This document shows, one piece after another, positions 43,771-52,540 of a stretch of DNA of 64,000 nt. The notes below the pieces were generated by a model that saw only the letters and a program-made list of their open reading frames with translations, made no database searches and was not told the origin of the DNA. The first letter of the stretch is position 1. Each line of letters starts with the position of its first letter. A program made the position numbers and the translations under genes. Source of the DNA: Candidatus Mailhella merdavium (GTDB taxonomy: Bacteria > Desulfobacterota > Desulfovibrionia > Desulfovibrionales > Desulfovibrionaceae); assembly GCA_019119045.1 (NCBI GenBank), contig DWXS01000031.1, positions 28,615-92,614 on the forward strand, in the 5' to 3' direction.

Positions 43771-44454
43771 CTATATTTCCTTTATTTTCAGGATATTGTA
43801 GGAAATATCCTCATCGTACACATCGCTTCCCTCGTTTTTCTTAAGGGCCGCCACCACCCGGATGGTCAGAGGAAGCACAATGATTTCATAGCTTGTCTTG
43901 GCCACTACCTGAATAAGCATCAGCTTTGCAAGCTCCTGCACGGGCATGAGACCGCCGAAGGCGAGCGGGAAGAAGATCAGGGAGTCCGCACTTTCACCTA
44001 TCAGCGTGGAAAGCACGGCCCGGGCGGAGAAATTACGCCCCGCGCTGGCCACCTTCATCCGGCTCATGACATAGGCATTGAGGAAAGAGCCGACCAGAAA
44101 GGCCATGAGGCTGGACGCCGCAATGCGGGGAGCAAGACCGAAAACGAAGCGGAACGCTTCCTCACCTTCCCAGAAGGGTGCGGAAGGCAGAGCAATGGCG
44201 AGCTGGAACAGGGCCAGCATGCCGAAATTCATGGCAAAACCGAGCCAGATGATCAGTCTTGCTCTGCGAAAGCCCCATACTTCTGCAATACAGTCGTTGA
44301 TGATGTAGGAAACGGGGAAAACCAGAAAGCCTGCGGTGATGGTGAATGTCCCTATCTGAATGATTTTTGTTTCCAGAAGGTTGGAAGCGATAAGGCAGAC
44401 ACAGAAGACGACGGCAAGCAGCATGAAGGAAAGAGAAACGCTGGTGTTTTTCAT
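43771..44454 (-). CDS. Queuosine precursor transporter (QPTR/YhhQ family)
   Basis: A 227-residue protein with six or seven transmembrane helices. [50 protein letters not shown] contains the family block S-N-x-x-x-x-K-x-x-x...G-x-x-x-FP-x-x-Y-x-x-x-D-x-x-x-E-V-x-G. [14 protein letters not shown] matches the second block. It imports preQ0/preQ1. It is the first gene of the pair with queF, and its start codon lies three bases after a predicted preQ1-I pseudoknot. No separate Shine-Dalgarno is visible, so the riboswitch tail probably controls ribosome access. Confidence 0.92.
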   Translation of the reverse strand: MKNTSVSLSFMLLAVVFCVCLIASNLLETKIIQIGTFTITAGFLVFPVSYIINDCIAEVWGFRRARLIIWLGFAMNFGMLALFQLAIALPSAPFWEGEEAFRFVFGLAPRIAASSLMAFLVGSFLNAYVMSRMKVASAGRNFSARAVLSTLIGESADSLIFFPLAFGGLMPVQELAKLMLIQVVAKTSYEIIVLPLTIRVVAALKKNEGSDVYDEDISYNILKIKEI

Positions 44455-44490
44455 GACTTGTTTTTTACGTGGTTCTCAAGCACACGGTGA
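44455..44490 (-). promoter_or_regulatory. preQ1-I riboswitch
   Basis: On the minus strand P1 is CGTG...CACG (44483-44486 with 44468-44471) around an 11-base loop TGCTTGAGAAC. The tail TAAAAAACAAG follows. The loop CTTG pairs with the tail CAAG (P2), forming the H-type pseudoknot of preQ1-I. The loop ends in C just before P1 3', the position of the preQ1-pairing cytosine, and the A6 tract matches the A-rich tail of the class. P1 has only 4 canonical pairs. The element ends three bases before the transporter ATG, implying translational control. Confidence 0.78.
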
Positions 44491-44683
44491 TGAATGTTAC
44501 AGTTCCTTGCCGGGGACGAATATGTATGAGTATGACACCTCCCTGAATTTTATGTGCGGAATCACGCAAGCCCGGGCGCGGAATTGCGGCGCGGCGGGGA
44601 TGCGACAGATCCGGAGAACAACTTCTCAGAAATACCCCGCGCGGAATACATACGGCACGGAGCTTCTTCCCCGCAGAGCCTTT

Positions 44684-44790
44684 TCATTTTGCGCAGGCTC
44701 CCGGAGTCAAGCGAAGCGAGACCAATTTACGACGCCGGATCGGCCGCAATGAACTTGCGGCATACAGCTCCGGCAGAACATGAAAGCTGT
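44684..44790 (+). repeat. Dispersed coding-like element, copy 2
   Basis: Gap-free match to copy 1 over about 70 bases with shared blocks at offsets 0, 36 and 60. The plus-strand frame reads RRLPESSEARPIYDAGSAAM and then NLRHTAPAE. Many differences from copy 1 are at third codon positions (GAA/GAG, GCA/GCG, AGG/AGA, CAC/CAT). Confidence 0.6.
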
Positions 44791-44928
44791 GGGCCGGAAG
44801 TGTCCCGGACGGCAACTTTTTCAAGAACAGAACGCGGGGAACGCTTCTGTGCCGGGGTATCGTTTGTTCCGTATTCTGTCCGGCAGATTCCGGAAAAAGT
44901 TCCCGGAGCTTCTGCCTGACAGCGGGTT

Positions 44929-44959
44929 CGCTTCGCCCCGGGAAAAGCGGGGCGAAGCG
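44929..44959 (-). terminator. Perfect 12-bp hairpin after ppk2
   Basis: CGCTTCGCCCCG pairs with CGGGGCGAAGCG around a 7-base loop, 35 bp after the ppk2 stop. No U-tract follows on either strand. Confidence 0.55.
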
Positions 44960-44993
44960 ATGGTTCTGACGGATTTTTTCGGGAAAGGCAAGG

Positions 44994-46511
44994 TTATTTG
45001 TTCTTGCCCGCCTTTCTGGCCCGCTTCAGACTGTTGCGCAGGGCATCGCGGTATGTGCGCAGGACGGAAAGTCGGGCAAACTTCTTGTCTTCTGCGGCAA
45101 TGACGTGCCACGGCGCGTAATCCGTGCTGGTACGCAGGAACATTTCGTCGGCGGCCCGCACATATTCGGGCCACTTTTCCCGGTTGCGCCAGTCTTCGTC
45201 CGTGATTTTATACTGCTTCCACGGGATTTCCTCCCGCTCTTTAAAGCGCCGCAACTGCTCTTCCGGGGAAATATGCAGCCAGAATTTCAACAGGATATTG
45301 TTGCCGGCGGCAAGCTGAGCCTCGAAGATATTGATTTCCGCATAGGCACGGCTCCAGTCCTCCCGCGGGGTCAGAGCTTCCACACGCTCCACGAGAACGC
45401 GCCCGTACCAGGAGCGATCGTACACCGTGACGAAGCCCGCCCGGGGGATATGCCGCCAGAAGCGCCACAGATAATGATGTGCGCGTTCTTCCTCATTGGG
45501 CGCACTGATGGGAATGACATGGGCAATGCGCGCATCCACGCCCGCCATGAGCCGCCGTATGGAACCGCCCTTGCCTGCCGCGTCCCATCCTTCAAAAAGC
45601 AGTGTGCTGGAAATGCCCGCCTTATAGGCATGATAGGTCAGATCCTTCAGCTCGGCCTGAAGTTCCGCCAGCTCCTTCTTGTATCCGGCGTGATCTGCGC
45701 CGACGGAAAGATCGATGGCGTCCAGAGTGGAAATGATGCCCTCGCGCGCGCTGTCATCCGGCGCTTCCCTTTCTTCCATTTTCAGGCGCAGCATCCGGGC
45801 ATCCGCCGCACTGACGCCCCTGTCCACGGCAGCGATCACCGCCCTTGCGACGGCAAGATTCCTGTAGTTTGCGTCGGCCGCATCCACAATAGTCCACGGC
45901 GCGTCGGATCTGTCGGTCAAGGTGATGGCTCTGGCCGCCGCCTCGGCCAGGCCATCGTAATTTTCCGCAATTTTCGCATCGTAGGGAGTGAAGTGATGCA
46001 CCTGCCTGTTTTCCAGACGCTTTTTCAGACGACGGTCATGGGTCTTTTTATCCAGATGAAGCCAGATTTTCGCCAGAGCCATGCCCGAATCCACAAGACT
46101 GGCCTCCAGCCCGCGCCAATGGTGCATCTGCACGTCGAAGCCGTGCTTTCCCAGTTCATTGCAGCAGAAGGCACGCAGAGAAGGTGCATACCAGCCGCCG
46201 ACGAACACGGCCGTTCTGCCCTGCGCGGGCAGACGCCGCCAGTAACGCCAGTCTGCGGGACGCTCGCGTTCCTCGTCGCTTTCCATCCAGAAAATATGAT
46301 TATGTACGAACTTGCTGTCCATCCACTCCGAAAGCAGATTGACCACGGCTCCTCTGCCTGACCCGTCGATGCCCGCAATAAGGATCAGCAGGGGAATTTT
46401 CCGTTCCATACAACGGCGCTGGGCTTCAAAGAACTTCAGACGCAGCTGGGGGGCAAGCTCGGCATATTCCTCATCGCTGCAACTGCGCCCCAGGGCGACA
46501 TTTTCAAACAT
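44994..46511 (-). CDS. ppk2: Two-domain polyphosphate kinase 2 (polyphosphate:AMP phosphotransferase type)
   Basis: A 505-residue protein with tandem PPK2 domains. The N-terminal domain (1-235) has the P-loop variant LIAGIDGSGRGAVVNLLSEWMD. The C-terminal domain (about 270-500) has LLFEGWDAAGKGGSIRRLM and FVTVYDRSWYGRVLVERVE, the canonical GWDAAGKG and lid-arginine motifs. Tandem proteins of this size (PPK2 class II) phosphorylate AMP to ADP from polyphosphate; the second domain usually carries the activity. Its ATG overlaps the ppx stop by 8 bp. It is the last gene of the polyphosphate operon. Confidence 0.93.
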   Translation of the reverse strand: MFENVALGRSCSDEEYAELAPQLRLKFFEAQRRCMERKIPLLILIAGIDGSGRGAVVNLLSEWMDSKFVHNHIFWMESDEERERPADWRYWRRLPAQGRTAVFVGGWYAPSLRAFCCNELGKHGFDVQMHHWRGLEASLVDSGMALAKIWLHLDKKTHDRRLKKRLENRQVHHFTPYDAKIAENYDGLAEAAARAITLTDRSDAPWTIVDAADANYRNLAVARAVIAAVDRGVSAADARMLRLKMEEREAPDDSAREGIISTLDAIDLSVGADHAGYKKELAELQAELKDLTYHAYKAGISSTLLFEGWDAAGKGGSIRRLMAGVDARIAHVIPISAPNEEERAHHYLWRFWRHIPRAGFVTVYDRSWYGRVLVERVEALTPREDWSRAYAEINIFEAQLAAGNNILLKFWLHISPEEQLRRFKEREEIPWKQYKITDEDWRNREKWPEYVRAADEMFLRTSTDYAPWHVIAAEDKKFARLSVLRTYRDALRNSLKRARKAGKNK

Positions 46512-48147
46512 GGGAGATACCTCCGGTTCGTTGCGACGTTCCTATCCTGTCAAACTCGCTCTGCTCCCGATAGACACGGACGGCGCAGCGCATGTCGTAC
46601 ACCTTCCGGATCAGTTTGCCGCCGCGCTCCACTTCCTCGATTTCAATGGGGCAGTCGCCGGAAACCAGCATATGCAGTTCCAGATTTCCATCCGGCGTCT
46701 GCACGAAGCGGGCGGCCCGCACAATCTGCCGATGGCTTTTGTCCATGCGCTCGGCAAGATTGAGAAACAGAGAAACCCGACGTACATCGTCCCTGATCTC
46801 CTCGTCAAGCTGAAGGAAGATCGGCTGCTTTCTGGAAGCACGCTTGCGATGAAAAAAGGCCAGCGCGGCCATGAACTCTATTTCCCGATCGGTAAAGCCC
46901 AGCAGCTCCGTGTTGCGGATGAGATAATGGCTGTGCGCGTTATGATTGGTAAAGGAAATAAATATGCCGATATCGTGGAGCAGCGCGGCATAGAACAGCA
47001 GCTCCCGGGAAGCGGGCGCAGCGGCGTTCAGGCCCTGCGCCCTTGCGCTGTCGAACAGCTCCAGGGCAAGCCGGGCCACATGAAAGGCGTGCTTTTCCTC
47101 AAAGCGGCAGAAACGGGCAAGCTGAAGGACGCTTTCCTCCCTCGAGGGGAGCCCTCCCTCGTTTCCGGGCGAGGTACGCATGAGGTAGTCGACCAGAATG
47201 CCGTTCTGGAGATTGCGGTTGCTCACGACGACGCTTTCAAAGCCCTGTTCTTCCATCACGGTCTGGAGAATGGCGGCCCCGGCAATGAGAACGTCCGCAC
47301 GGGCGGGATTGATGCCCGGTATGCTGCGGCGTTCCTCCGCCGTGCGGGCGCACAGCTCCCGAACGGTTCGGATCAGCGCGTCATAGCTGAGGACATGGCG
47401 GGAGGCCCTGGAAGCTCTGCCTTCGCGGGCGGCGTCCGCATCCTCGCGGACGGCGGCTATTTCCGCGAGATTCTGCGCCGTTCCCGAACTGGCGACTGCC
47501 TCCACGATATCGAAATCCGCAATGCGCTGGAAGGAATGCAGCGCGACATTGCGGATATGGGCCTGCAAGGACGCATATTCGCGGGGAGACACGGGTTCCC
47601 TGCCGTCGCCGAAAAAGAGGTTGGTCAGGCGCACGCAGCCCAGCTTGACGGAATCAAGATTGCTGTAGCCCTGCGAGTTGCCCACGATCAGTTCCGTACT
47701 GCCGCCGCCTATGTCGATGAACAGGCGCAGTTTGTCGCTGCGTTCCAGCCCGCTGGACACGCCGAGATAAATCAGGCGGGCTTCCTCCTTTCCCGACACG
47801 ACGGTGAAGTCGATGCCCGTCCTTTCCCTCACCCGGAGGATAAATTCCTGAGCGTTGTCCGCGTCGCGCACGGCGGCCGTGGCAATGGCGACAATCTGCG
47901 CCGTTTCGTACACCGCGCACATTTCGGCCAGCCCGCGCAGAACGCCTATGGTTCGGCTCATGGCCTCTTCCTGAAGGCGGTTATGCACGAATCCGCCCTC
48001 GCCGAGGCGCACCATGTGCTTGACCTGATTCAGAACCGTGGTCGATCCGTCCGCATGAATACGGACAATCAGCAGCCGGAGGGAATTGCTGCCCAGATCG
48101 ATGATGCCGACATTCCGTTCCGTCGGCGAGACTATCCGGCCCGACAT
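46504..48147 (-). CDS. ppx: Exopolyphosphatase (Ppx/GppA family)
   Basis: A 547-residue protein. The start at 48147 (ATG, GGAG five bases before) is preferred to the GTG at 48153. The ASKHA phosphatase domain has GIIDLGSNSLRLLIV, SGKEEARLIYLGV and RLFIDIGGGSTELIVG, the family's two phosphate-binding motifs. From about 330 there is an HD-type domain (FYAALLHDIGIFISFTNHNAHSHYLI). It releases phosphate from polyphosphate ends, or hydrolyses pppGpp. It overlaps the HD gene by 16 bp and ppk2 by 8 bp. Confidence 0.94.
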   Translation of the reverse strand: MSGRIVSPTERNVGIIDLGSNSLRLLIVRIHADGSTTVLNQVKHMVRLGEGGFVHNRLQEEAMSRTIGVLRGLAEMCAVYETAQIVAIATAAVRDADNAQEFILRVRERTGIDFTVVSGKEEARLIYLGVSSGLERSDKLRLFIDIGGGSTELIVGNSQGYSNLDSVKLGCVRLTNLFFGDGREPVSPREYASLQAHIRNVALHSFQRIADFDIVEAVASSGTAQNLAEIAAVREDADAAREGRASRASRHVLSYDALIRTVRELCARTAEERRSIPGINPARADVLIAGAAILQTVMEEQGFESVVVSNRNLQNGILVDYLMRTSPGNEGGLPSREESVLQLARFCRFEEKHAFHVARLALELFDSARAQGLNAAAPASRELLFYAALLHDIGIFISFTNHNAHSHYLIRNTELLGFTDREIEFMAALAFFHRKRASRKQPIFLQLDEEIRDDVRRVSLFLNLAERMDKSHRQIVRAARFVQTPDGNLELHMLVSGDCPIEIEEVERGGKLIRKVYDMRCAVRVYREQSEFDRIGTSQRTGGISHV

Positions 48148-49049
48148 ATGCACTCCAGTTCCCGATCAAAAAGATGCGCGAATAAATCCCCTTTTTTCAG
48201 GACACGCGCCCTTTCCTCCGGGCAATCCTTCAGGCAGTCCAGAGAAAGCACGACCCTGTGCGGCCTGATGTCTGCAACACAGCCCCTGACCAGCCTTTTA
48301 TGCGTGTAATCCAGCGCGTCGGCGATACGCAGCAGAGCCGCCGCCCGGCGCAGACTGCGCCGATCCGTCCTCGCCAGCGCGGCAAAGCGGGCATGACGGC
48401 GCGAAGGCCAGGCCTTGCGGTGATAGCGCACCAGCAGCGCGACAAAGGGCCTGTCGATATCGGCCATGTTCAGGCTCAAGTCTTCTTCAATATAGCGCAT
48501 GCCCGCCTTGTGGTGACCCTTGCGGCCCTCGACAAAGCCGATGTCATGCAGGCGGGCGGCAAGAACAAGTCTGTTCCGCCACAGGTCGTCCAGTTCATGC
48601 AGATCCGCAAGCTGATCGAAGAGCGAGGCGGCCAGCACGGCAACATGTCTGCCGTGCCGCAGGGATTCCTCCAGCACGGGGGATTCCGGCAGATGTGCGG
48701 AACTGAGTTCCGCATCCCGATACGATCCGCTTCCGGAGGGCTGTTCCGGCAGCCTTGCTGCGGGCTGATCCGTCTGCGCGGCCTCCCCGGCCGCAGGCTT
48801 TTTACGGGGCGGCCTTGTTTTCTTCGTCTGAGCTGCTGATTTTTCGGAAGCGGCAGGAGCGGCGTCCTTCCCGCCCGCTGCGGGAGTCTTTCGTTTTTTT
48901 CCGCTCCCGTCCTTTTTTGCCCTGCCGCGCTCGGCAAGCGGAGCTTCTGCCTTTTCGGCAGCCGTATTGTCCGAAGAGGGCCGGGACTTGCGGGATGATT
49001 CTTCCGGGGCCGCGGCTTCGGGAAGATCCCGATCCTGAATAGCCAGCAT
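48132..49049 (-). CDS. HD-domain protein with basic Ala/Lys-rich N-terminus
   Basis: A 305-residue protein starting MLAIQDRDLPE at 49049, after AAGGAAGGAA; the track's longer start lies in ppk1. Residues 10-110 are low complexity with Lys/Ala/Pro blocks (RAKKDGSGKKRKTPAAGGKD), reminiscent of histone-H1-like tails. Residues 135-300 form an HD fold (RHGRHVAVLAASLFDQLADLHEL; LVLAARLHDIGFVEGRKGHHKAGMRYI; ALLVRYHRKAWPSRRH), close in layout to the C-terminal domain of Ppx. It lies between ppk1 and ppx. It may bind polyphosphate or nucleotides; this is inferred from position and charge only. Confidence 0.75.
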   Translation of the reverse strand: MLAIQDRDLPEAAAPEESSRKSRPSSDNTAAEKAEAPLAERGRAKKDGSGKKRKTPAAGGKDAAPAASEKSAAQTKKTRPPRKKPAAGEAAQTDQPAARLPEQPSGSGSYRDAELSSAHLPESPVLEESLRHGRHVAVLAASLFDQLADLHELDDLWRNRLVLAARLHDIGFVEGRKGHHKAGMRYIEEDLSLNMADIDRPFVALLVRYHRKAWPSRRHARFAALARTDRRSLRRAAALLRIADALDYTHKRLVRGCVADIRPHRVVLSLDCLKDCPEERARVLKKGDLFAHLFDRELECICRAG

Positions 49050-49083
49050 ATATTCCTTCCTTGTGTGGTCGTGTTCGAGAGTA

Positions 49084-51240
49084 TCAGGCAGACTGCCGGG
49101 CATAGAGGCGGATCATCTCCTCCTGAGAATTGACGGGACGCTCGTCCCGGGCGGGAGTGAGCCTTCTGTACATGGCATTGCCTTCCAGCTGCCAGGCCTG
49201 CATGTTGTCGCTCAGATGCGTTTCCAGCACTTCATTGCGGAGAAAGCTCCGCAGTTCCGGATCCAGAACGGGAGTCAGCACCTCTATGCGGCGGTCAAGA
49301 TTTCTGGGCATGAGATCCGCGCTGCCCAGATACAGCGTTCCCCCGTCTTCGCCGTTGAACCAGTACAGGCGGGAGTGTTCCAGAAAACGCCCGACCACGG
49401 ACGTGACCGTGATATGTTCGCTGATCCCCGGTACGCCGGGACGCAGGCAGCAGATCCCCCGGATCTGGAGACGGACGCGCACCCCGGCCATGGAGGCATG
49501 ATACAGGGCGCGGATAATCTCCCTGTCCACCAGCTGATTGCATTTGAAGATGATTTCCCCGTTGCCCTTCTGCTGATGCAGGGCAATTTCGCGCCGGATC
49601 ATGTCCAGCAGCGAGGAACGCATGGATACGGGCGAAACAAGCAGCTCGCGGTACGAGTCGCGCTGGGCGTAGCCTGTCATGACGTTGAACAGATCCGTCA
49701 CATCCGCACATATGTCGGGGTTGGCCGTGAACAGTCCCATATCGGTGTACATTTTGGCCGTGGAGGGATTGTAATTGCCGGTGCCGATATGCACATACCG
49801 CCTCACGCCGTCCGGTTCCCTCCGGACCACAAGGCAGAGCTTTGCGTGGATCTTCATCCCCACCAGCCCGTACACAACATTGACGCCTTCGCGCTCCATC
49901 TCTTCCGCCCAGGTGATGTTGCGTTCCTCGTCGAAGCGGGCCTTCAGTTCGACAACGGCAGTGACCTGCTTGCCCCGGCGTCGGGCCTCGATCAGCGCGC
50001 GGACTATGGGAGAATCGTTCCCCACCCGGTACAACGTCTGCTTGATGGCCACAACTCCCGGATCTTCGCTGGCCCGCTGGAGAAATTCCAACACCGGCGT
50101 AAAACTTTCATAGGGATGGTAGACCAGCACGTCCTTTTTCTGAAGATGGGCGTATATGTCGCCTTCCTGAAACACGCCGGGCATACTGCCCTGAAAGGGC
50201 GGCAGTTTGAGGCGCGGCCTGTCCAGTCCATACAGAGCCATGAATTCGGAAAAGGCCAGAGGCCCCTTGATCCGGTAAATCTGAAAGGGACGCAGCCCCA
50301 GATGCTCAGTCAGAAAGGCACTCAGTTCCCTGGTCATGCTGTTGGCAATCTCAAGCCGGACGACATCGCCGAAGCGTCGCTGATCCACCAGATCCTTGAC
50401 GGCCTCGAGAAGATCGTCCGCCTCGTCCTCTTCTATCTCCACATCGGTATTGCGCGTGATGCGGAACTTGCCGGAGCAGACGACCTCATTTCCGGGAAAG
50501 AGTTCCGGCAGGTATTCGGCAATCAGATCTTCCAGCAGAAGGATGTCGTCGCCGCGGGCGTTGGCGTCAAAGCCGAGCGAGGCGTAGGTCTTGGCCTCCT
50601 TGTTCTGGGGCACGAAAATGAAGCGGGAAACATTGTTCGGACATTTCAGCCGCGCAAAGCGGTTCACCCCGTCCCTGTCCCGCAGCTGAATGATGAAATT
50701 GATGCTGGTATTGGAAATGGTGGGAAAGGGATGGCCGGGATCAATGGCCTGCGGCGTGAGAATGGGATAAATTTCGTTGCGGAAATATCCTTCCAGAAAG
50801 CGGCGCTGCTTTTCCGAAAGCTGACGATAGCGCACCAGACGCACGTCCCTGTCCACGAGCTGCGGCGCCAGCTTCTTGCGCCAGTGATCCTGCGCCCTGC
50901 CGATCAGCAGCAGCGTGCGTCGGCGGATTTCGGCAAGCTGTCTGGAAGGGCTCAGGCGATCCGGAGAGGAAGATACCGCCCCGCTGCTGTACTGGCGCAG
51001 AATATTGGCCACACGCACCATGAAAAATTCGTCAAGATTATTATGGAAGATGGACAGGAACTTGAGCTGTTCCAACAGCGGAAGGCGGGGATCCTGCGCG
51101 ACCTCCAGCACTCTGGCGTTGAAATCCAGCCAGCTCAGCTCGCGGTTCAGATACAGATTCGGACACGACAGCGCCTTCATTTCCTCCGCAGAGCAGGGCT
51201 GCTCCGGGTAGGCGGCGGATTCCTTTTCCTTCGGCGACAC
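49084..51240 (-). CDS. ppk1: Polyphosphate kinase 1
   Basis: A 718-residue enzyme that polymerises the gamma-phosphate of ATP into polyphosphate, membrane-associated. The start is a GTG with GGAGG upstream (51240). The N domain begins LYLNRELSWLDFNARVLEVA, and the head domain has FHNNLDEFFMVRVANI. The C-terminal phospholipase-D-like domains have VGMKIHAKLCLVVRREPDGVRRYVHIGTGNYNP (autophosphorylated histidine in KIHAK) and LYLGSADLMPRNLDRRIEVLTPV. Length and motifs are normal. It is the first gene of a four-gene polyphosphate operon. A TTATAGGA -10-like sequence lies 40 bp upstream, but no clear -35. Confidence 0.97.
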   Translation of the reverse strand: MSPKEKESAAYPEQPCSAEEMKALSCPNLYLNRELSWLDFNARVLEVAQDPRLPLLEQLKFLSIFHNNLDEFFMVRVANILRQYSSGAVSSSPDRLSPSRQLAEIRRRTLLLIGRAQDHWRKKLAPQLVDRDVRLVRYRQLSEKQRRFLEGYFRNEIYPILTPQAIDPGHPFPTISNTSINFIIQLRDRDGVNRFARLKCPNNVSRFIFVPQNKEAKTYASLGFDANARGDDILLLEDLIAEYLPELFPGNEVVCSGKFRITRNTDVEIEEDEADDLLEAVKDLVDQRRFGDVVRLEIANSMTRELSAFLTEHLGLRPFQIYRIKGPLAFSEFMALYGLDRPRLKLPPFQGSMPGVFQEGDIYAHLQKKDVLVYHPYESFTPVLEFLQRASEDPGVVAIKQTLYRVGNDSPIVRALIEARRRGKQVTAVVELKARFDEERNITWAEEMEREGVNVVYGLVGMKIHAKLCLVVRREPDGVRRYVHIGTGNYNPSTAKMYTDMGLFTANPDICADVTDLFNVMTGYAQRDSYRELLVSPVSMRSSLLDMIRREIALHQQKGNGEIIFKCNQLVDREIIRALYHASMAGVRVRLQIRGICCLRPGVPGISEHITVTSVVGRFLEHSRLYWFNGEDGGTLYLGSADLMPRNLDRRIEVLTPVLDPELRSFLRNEVLETHLSDNMQAWQLEGNAMYRRLTPARDERPVNSQEEMIRLYARQSA

Positions 51241-51797
51241 GACGTTCCTCCAGATTCTGTTTTTTTTGTGAATCCTATAACAGGCAGTGCCGACAGACCA
51301 GCCCCATTTTTGTTAAATCTCTGTAAAATAATACCTGTCCCGCTGAACGCACAGAGAACGCAGAGAGCGTCTGCCCCGGCGGATATTCTTTTTTCTCGTC
51401 TCAGGCCGGATAGCGCACACATTCTGACAAAACATGCGCGGCAGAGCCCGGCGGCTTTTCGCAACGGCAGTATTCCCGCCAACAATATTGGCATTTATCC
51501 CCCCATCCTCCGAACAGGCAAAATCCGTGCCGCAGCAGATCCCACATGAAACATATGCGTCCACGGCTTCGCTCTGTTGCAGCACATATTTTCGCCCTTT
51601 TCGAGCGCGCCTGCTCCCCTTGCTATCAGGTTCTTTTCTTATTAAACCCGGACACAGGCAGGAAAACGGCATAAAAAGTCCTGTCGGCAGTCTGCGGAGA
51701 ACATTCCACGCCCGCGCCTTTCCGCAGCTCCGGATGAGGAGCCGGGTCCGCTGTGCCGGGATCGTCTCCGTCGTTCCACTCCAACCCGGATTCCGTT
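51241..51797. other. Divergent gap between ppk1 and the thioredoxin gene
   Basis: About 557 bp. It should hold promoters for both sides but no convincing -35/-10 pair or Pho box was found. A short tandem-like repeat, AACGCACAGAGAACGCAGAGAG, occurs near 51345-51368. ORFs here are shadows or lack features. Confidence 0.45.
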
Positions 51798-52295
51798 ATG
51801 TACATCAGTATTCCGCTTCGTCTGCGCCCCGTCGCGCCTGCTGCACTTGTCGCGCTGTCTGTCGCCCTTTTTCTCACGTTTCCCGCCGCAAGCAAGGCGG
51901 CCACACTCCCTCCGATCTCCGCCGCAGAGCTTCAGGAAAAGGTGAAAAACTCGTCGGGCGTTCCCGTTGTCGTCGAATACTGGGCCTCATGGTGCGGCCC
52001 CTGCCGCCGTTTCCGCCAGAAGCTCGAAGCCGTGCGGACGCAATATCCTGAAGACAAACTGAAGATTCTTGCCATTTCTCTGGATGAAATGCCCGAACAG
52101 GCCGCCGCATATGCGGAAAAATCCCCCTTCCCCTACCCCGTGTTTCAGGCCGATGAGGCTCTGCGCGAAAGCCGCGAAGGCACATCCATCCCCAGAACAG
52201 AACTGTACGGACGAGACGGAACGCTGGTGCGGGAAATCACGGGCGACATTCATGAAAAACGCCTGAACCGCTATATCGAACAACTCATGGAATAA
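51798..52295 (+). CDS. Periplasmic thioredoxin-fold (TlpA-like) protein
   Basis: A 165-residue protein starting MYISIPLRLRPVAP at 51798. A signal peptide (LVALSVALFLTFPAASKAA) is followed by a thioredoxin domain: VVVEYWASWCGPCRRFRQKLEAV holds the CGPC active site, LAISLDEMPEQAA is the TlpA/ResA-type segment, and GTSIPRTELYGRDGTLV contains the cis-proline. It probably reduces or isomerises disulfides or supports cytochrome maturation in the periplasm. It is monocistronic or weakly linked to the efflux operon that starts 245 bp downstream. Confidence 0.9.
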   Translation: MYISIPLRLRPVAPAALVALSVALFLTFPAASKAATLPPISAAELQEKVKNSSGVPVVVEYWASWCGPCRRFRQKLEAVRTQYPEDKLKILAISLDEMPEQAAAYAEKSPFPYPVFQADEALRESREGTSIPRTELYGRDGTLVREITGDIHEKRLNRYIEQLME

Positions 52296-52470
52296 TACCT
52301 GTTCCTCTTTCCCCGCCGTTTTCCGAGCCTCCCCTGCTCTGTCCTTCCGCGCTCCCGGAGCAGTCCGGCAGGCAGGGCGTATGCTCTTTTCCGCAGGCCT
52401 TGCGCCTGCTGAAAGCCCCGCCCCGCACGCTGCCTACGTCCTATCTTTACAGGCGGACGGGAACAGGGCA

Positions 52471-52492
52471 TTGTTGATCCGGTGATCAACAA
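52471..52492 (+). promoter_or_regulatory. Palindromic operator-like site upstream of the efflux operon
   Basis: TTGTTGATC-CGGT-GATCAACAA is a perfect 9-4-9 inverted repeat, 48 bp before the start of the HlyD-type gene. Size and symmetry suit a dimeric TetR- or MarR-like repressor. Without a following U-tract it is unlikely to be a terminator. No regulator gene is adjacent. Confidence 0.5.
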
Positions 52493-52540
52493 CATCAGGT
52501 TCCGCCCCCTGCGGCGGTTCCGCCTCTTCACGGAGGAAAG

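Larger units (their letters stand above)
44491..44993. other. Gap upstream of the riboswitch, downstream of ppk2
   Basis: About 500 bp, with minus-strand genes on both sides. It contains dispersed-element copy 2 and a 12-bp perfect hairpin near ppk2. The two plus-strand ORFs (44554-44919, 44780-45103) have no recognised family. Confidence 0.5.
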
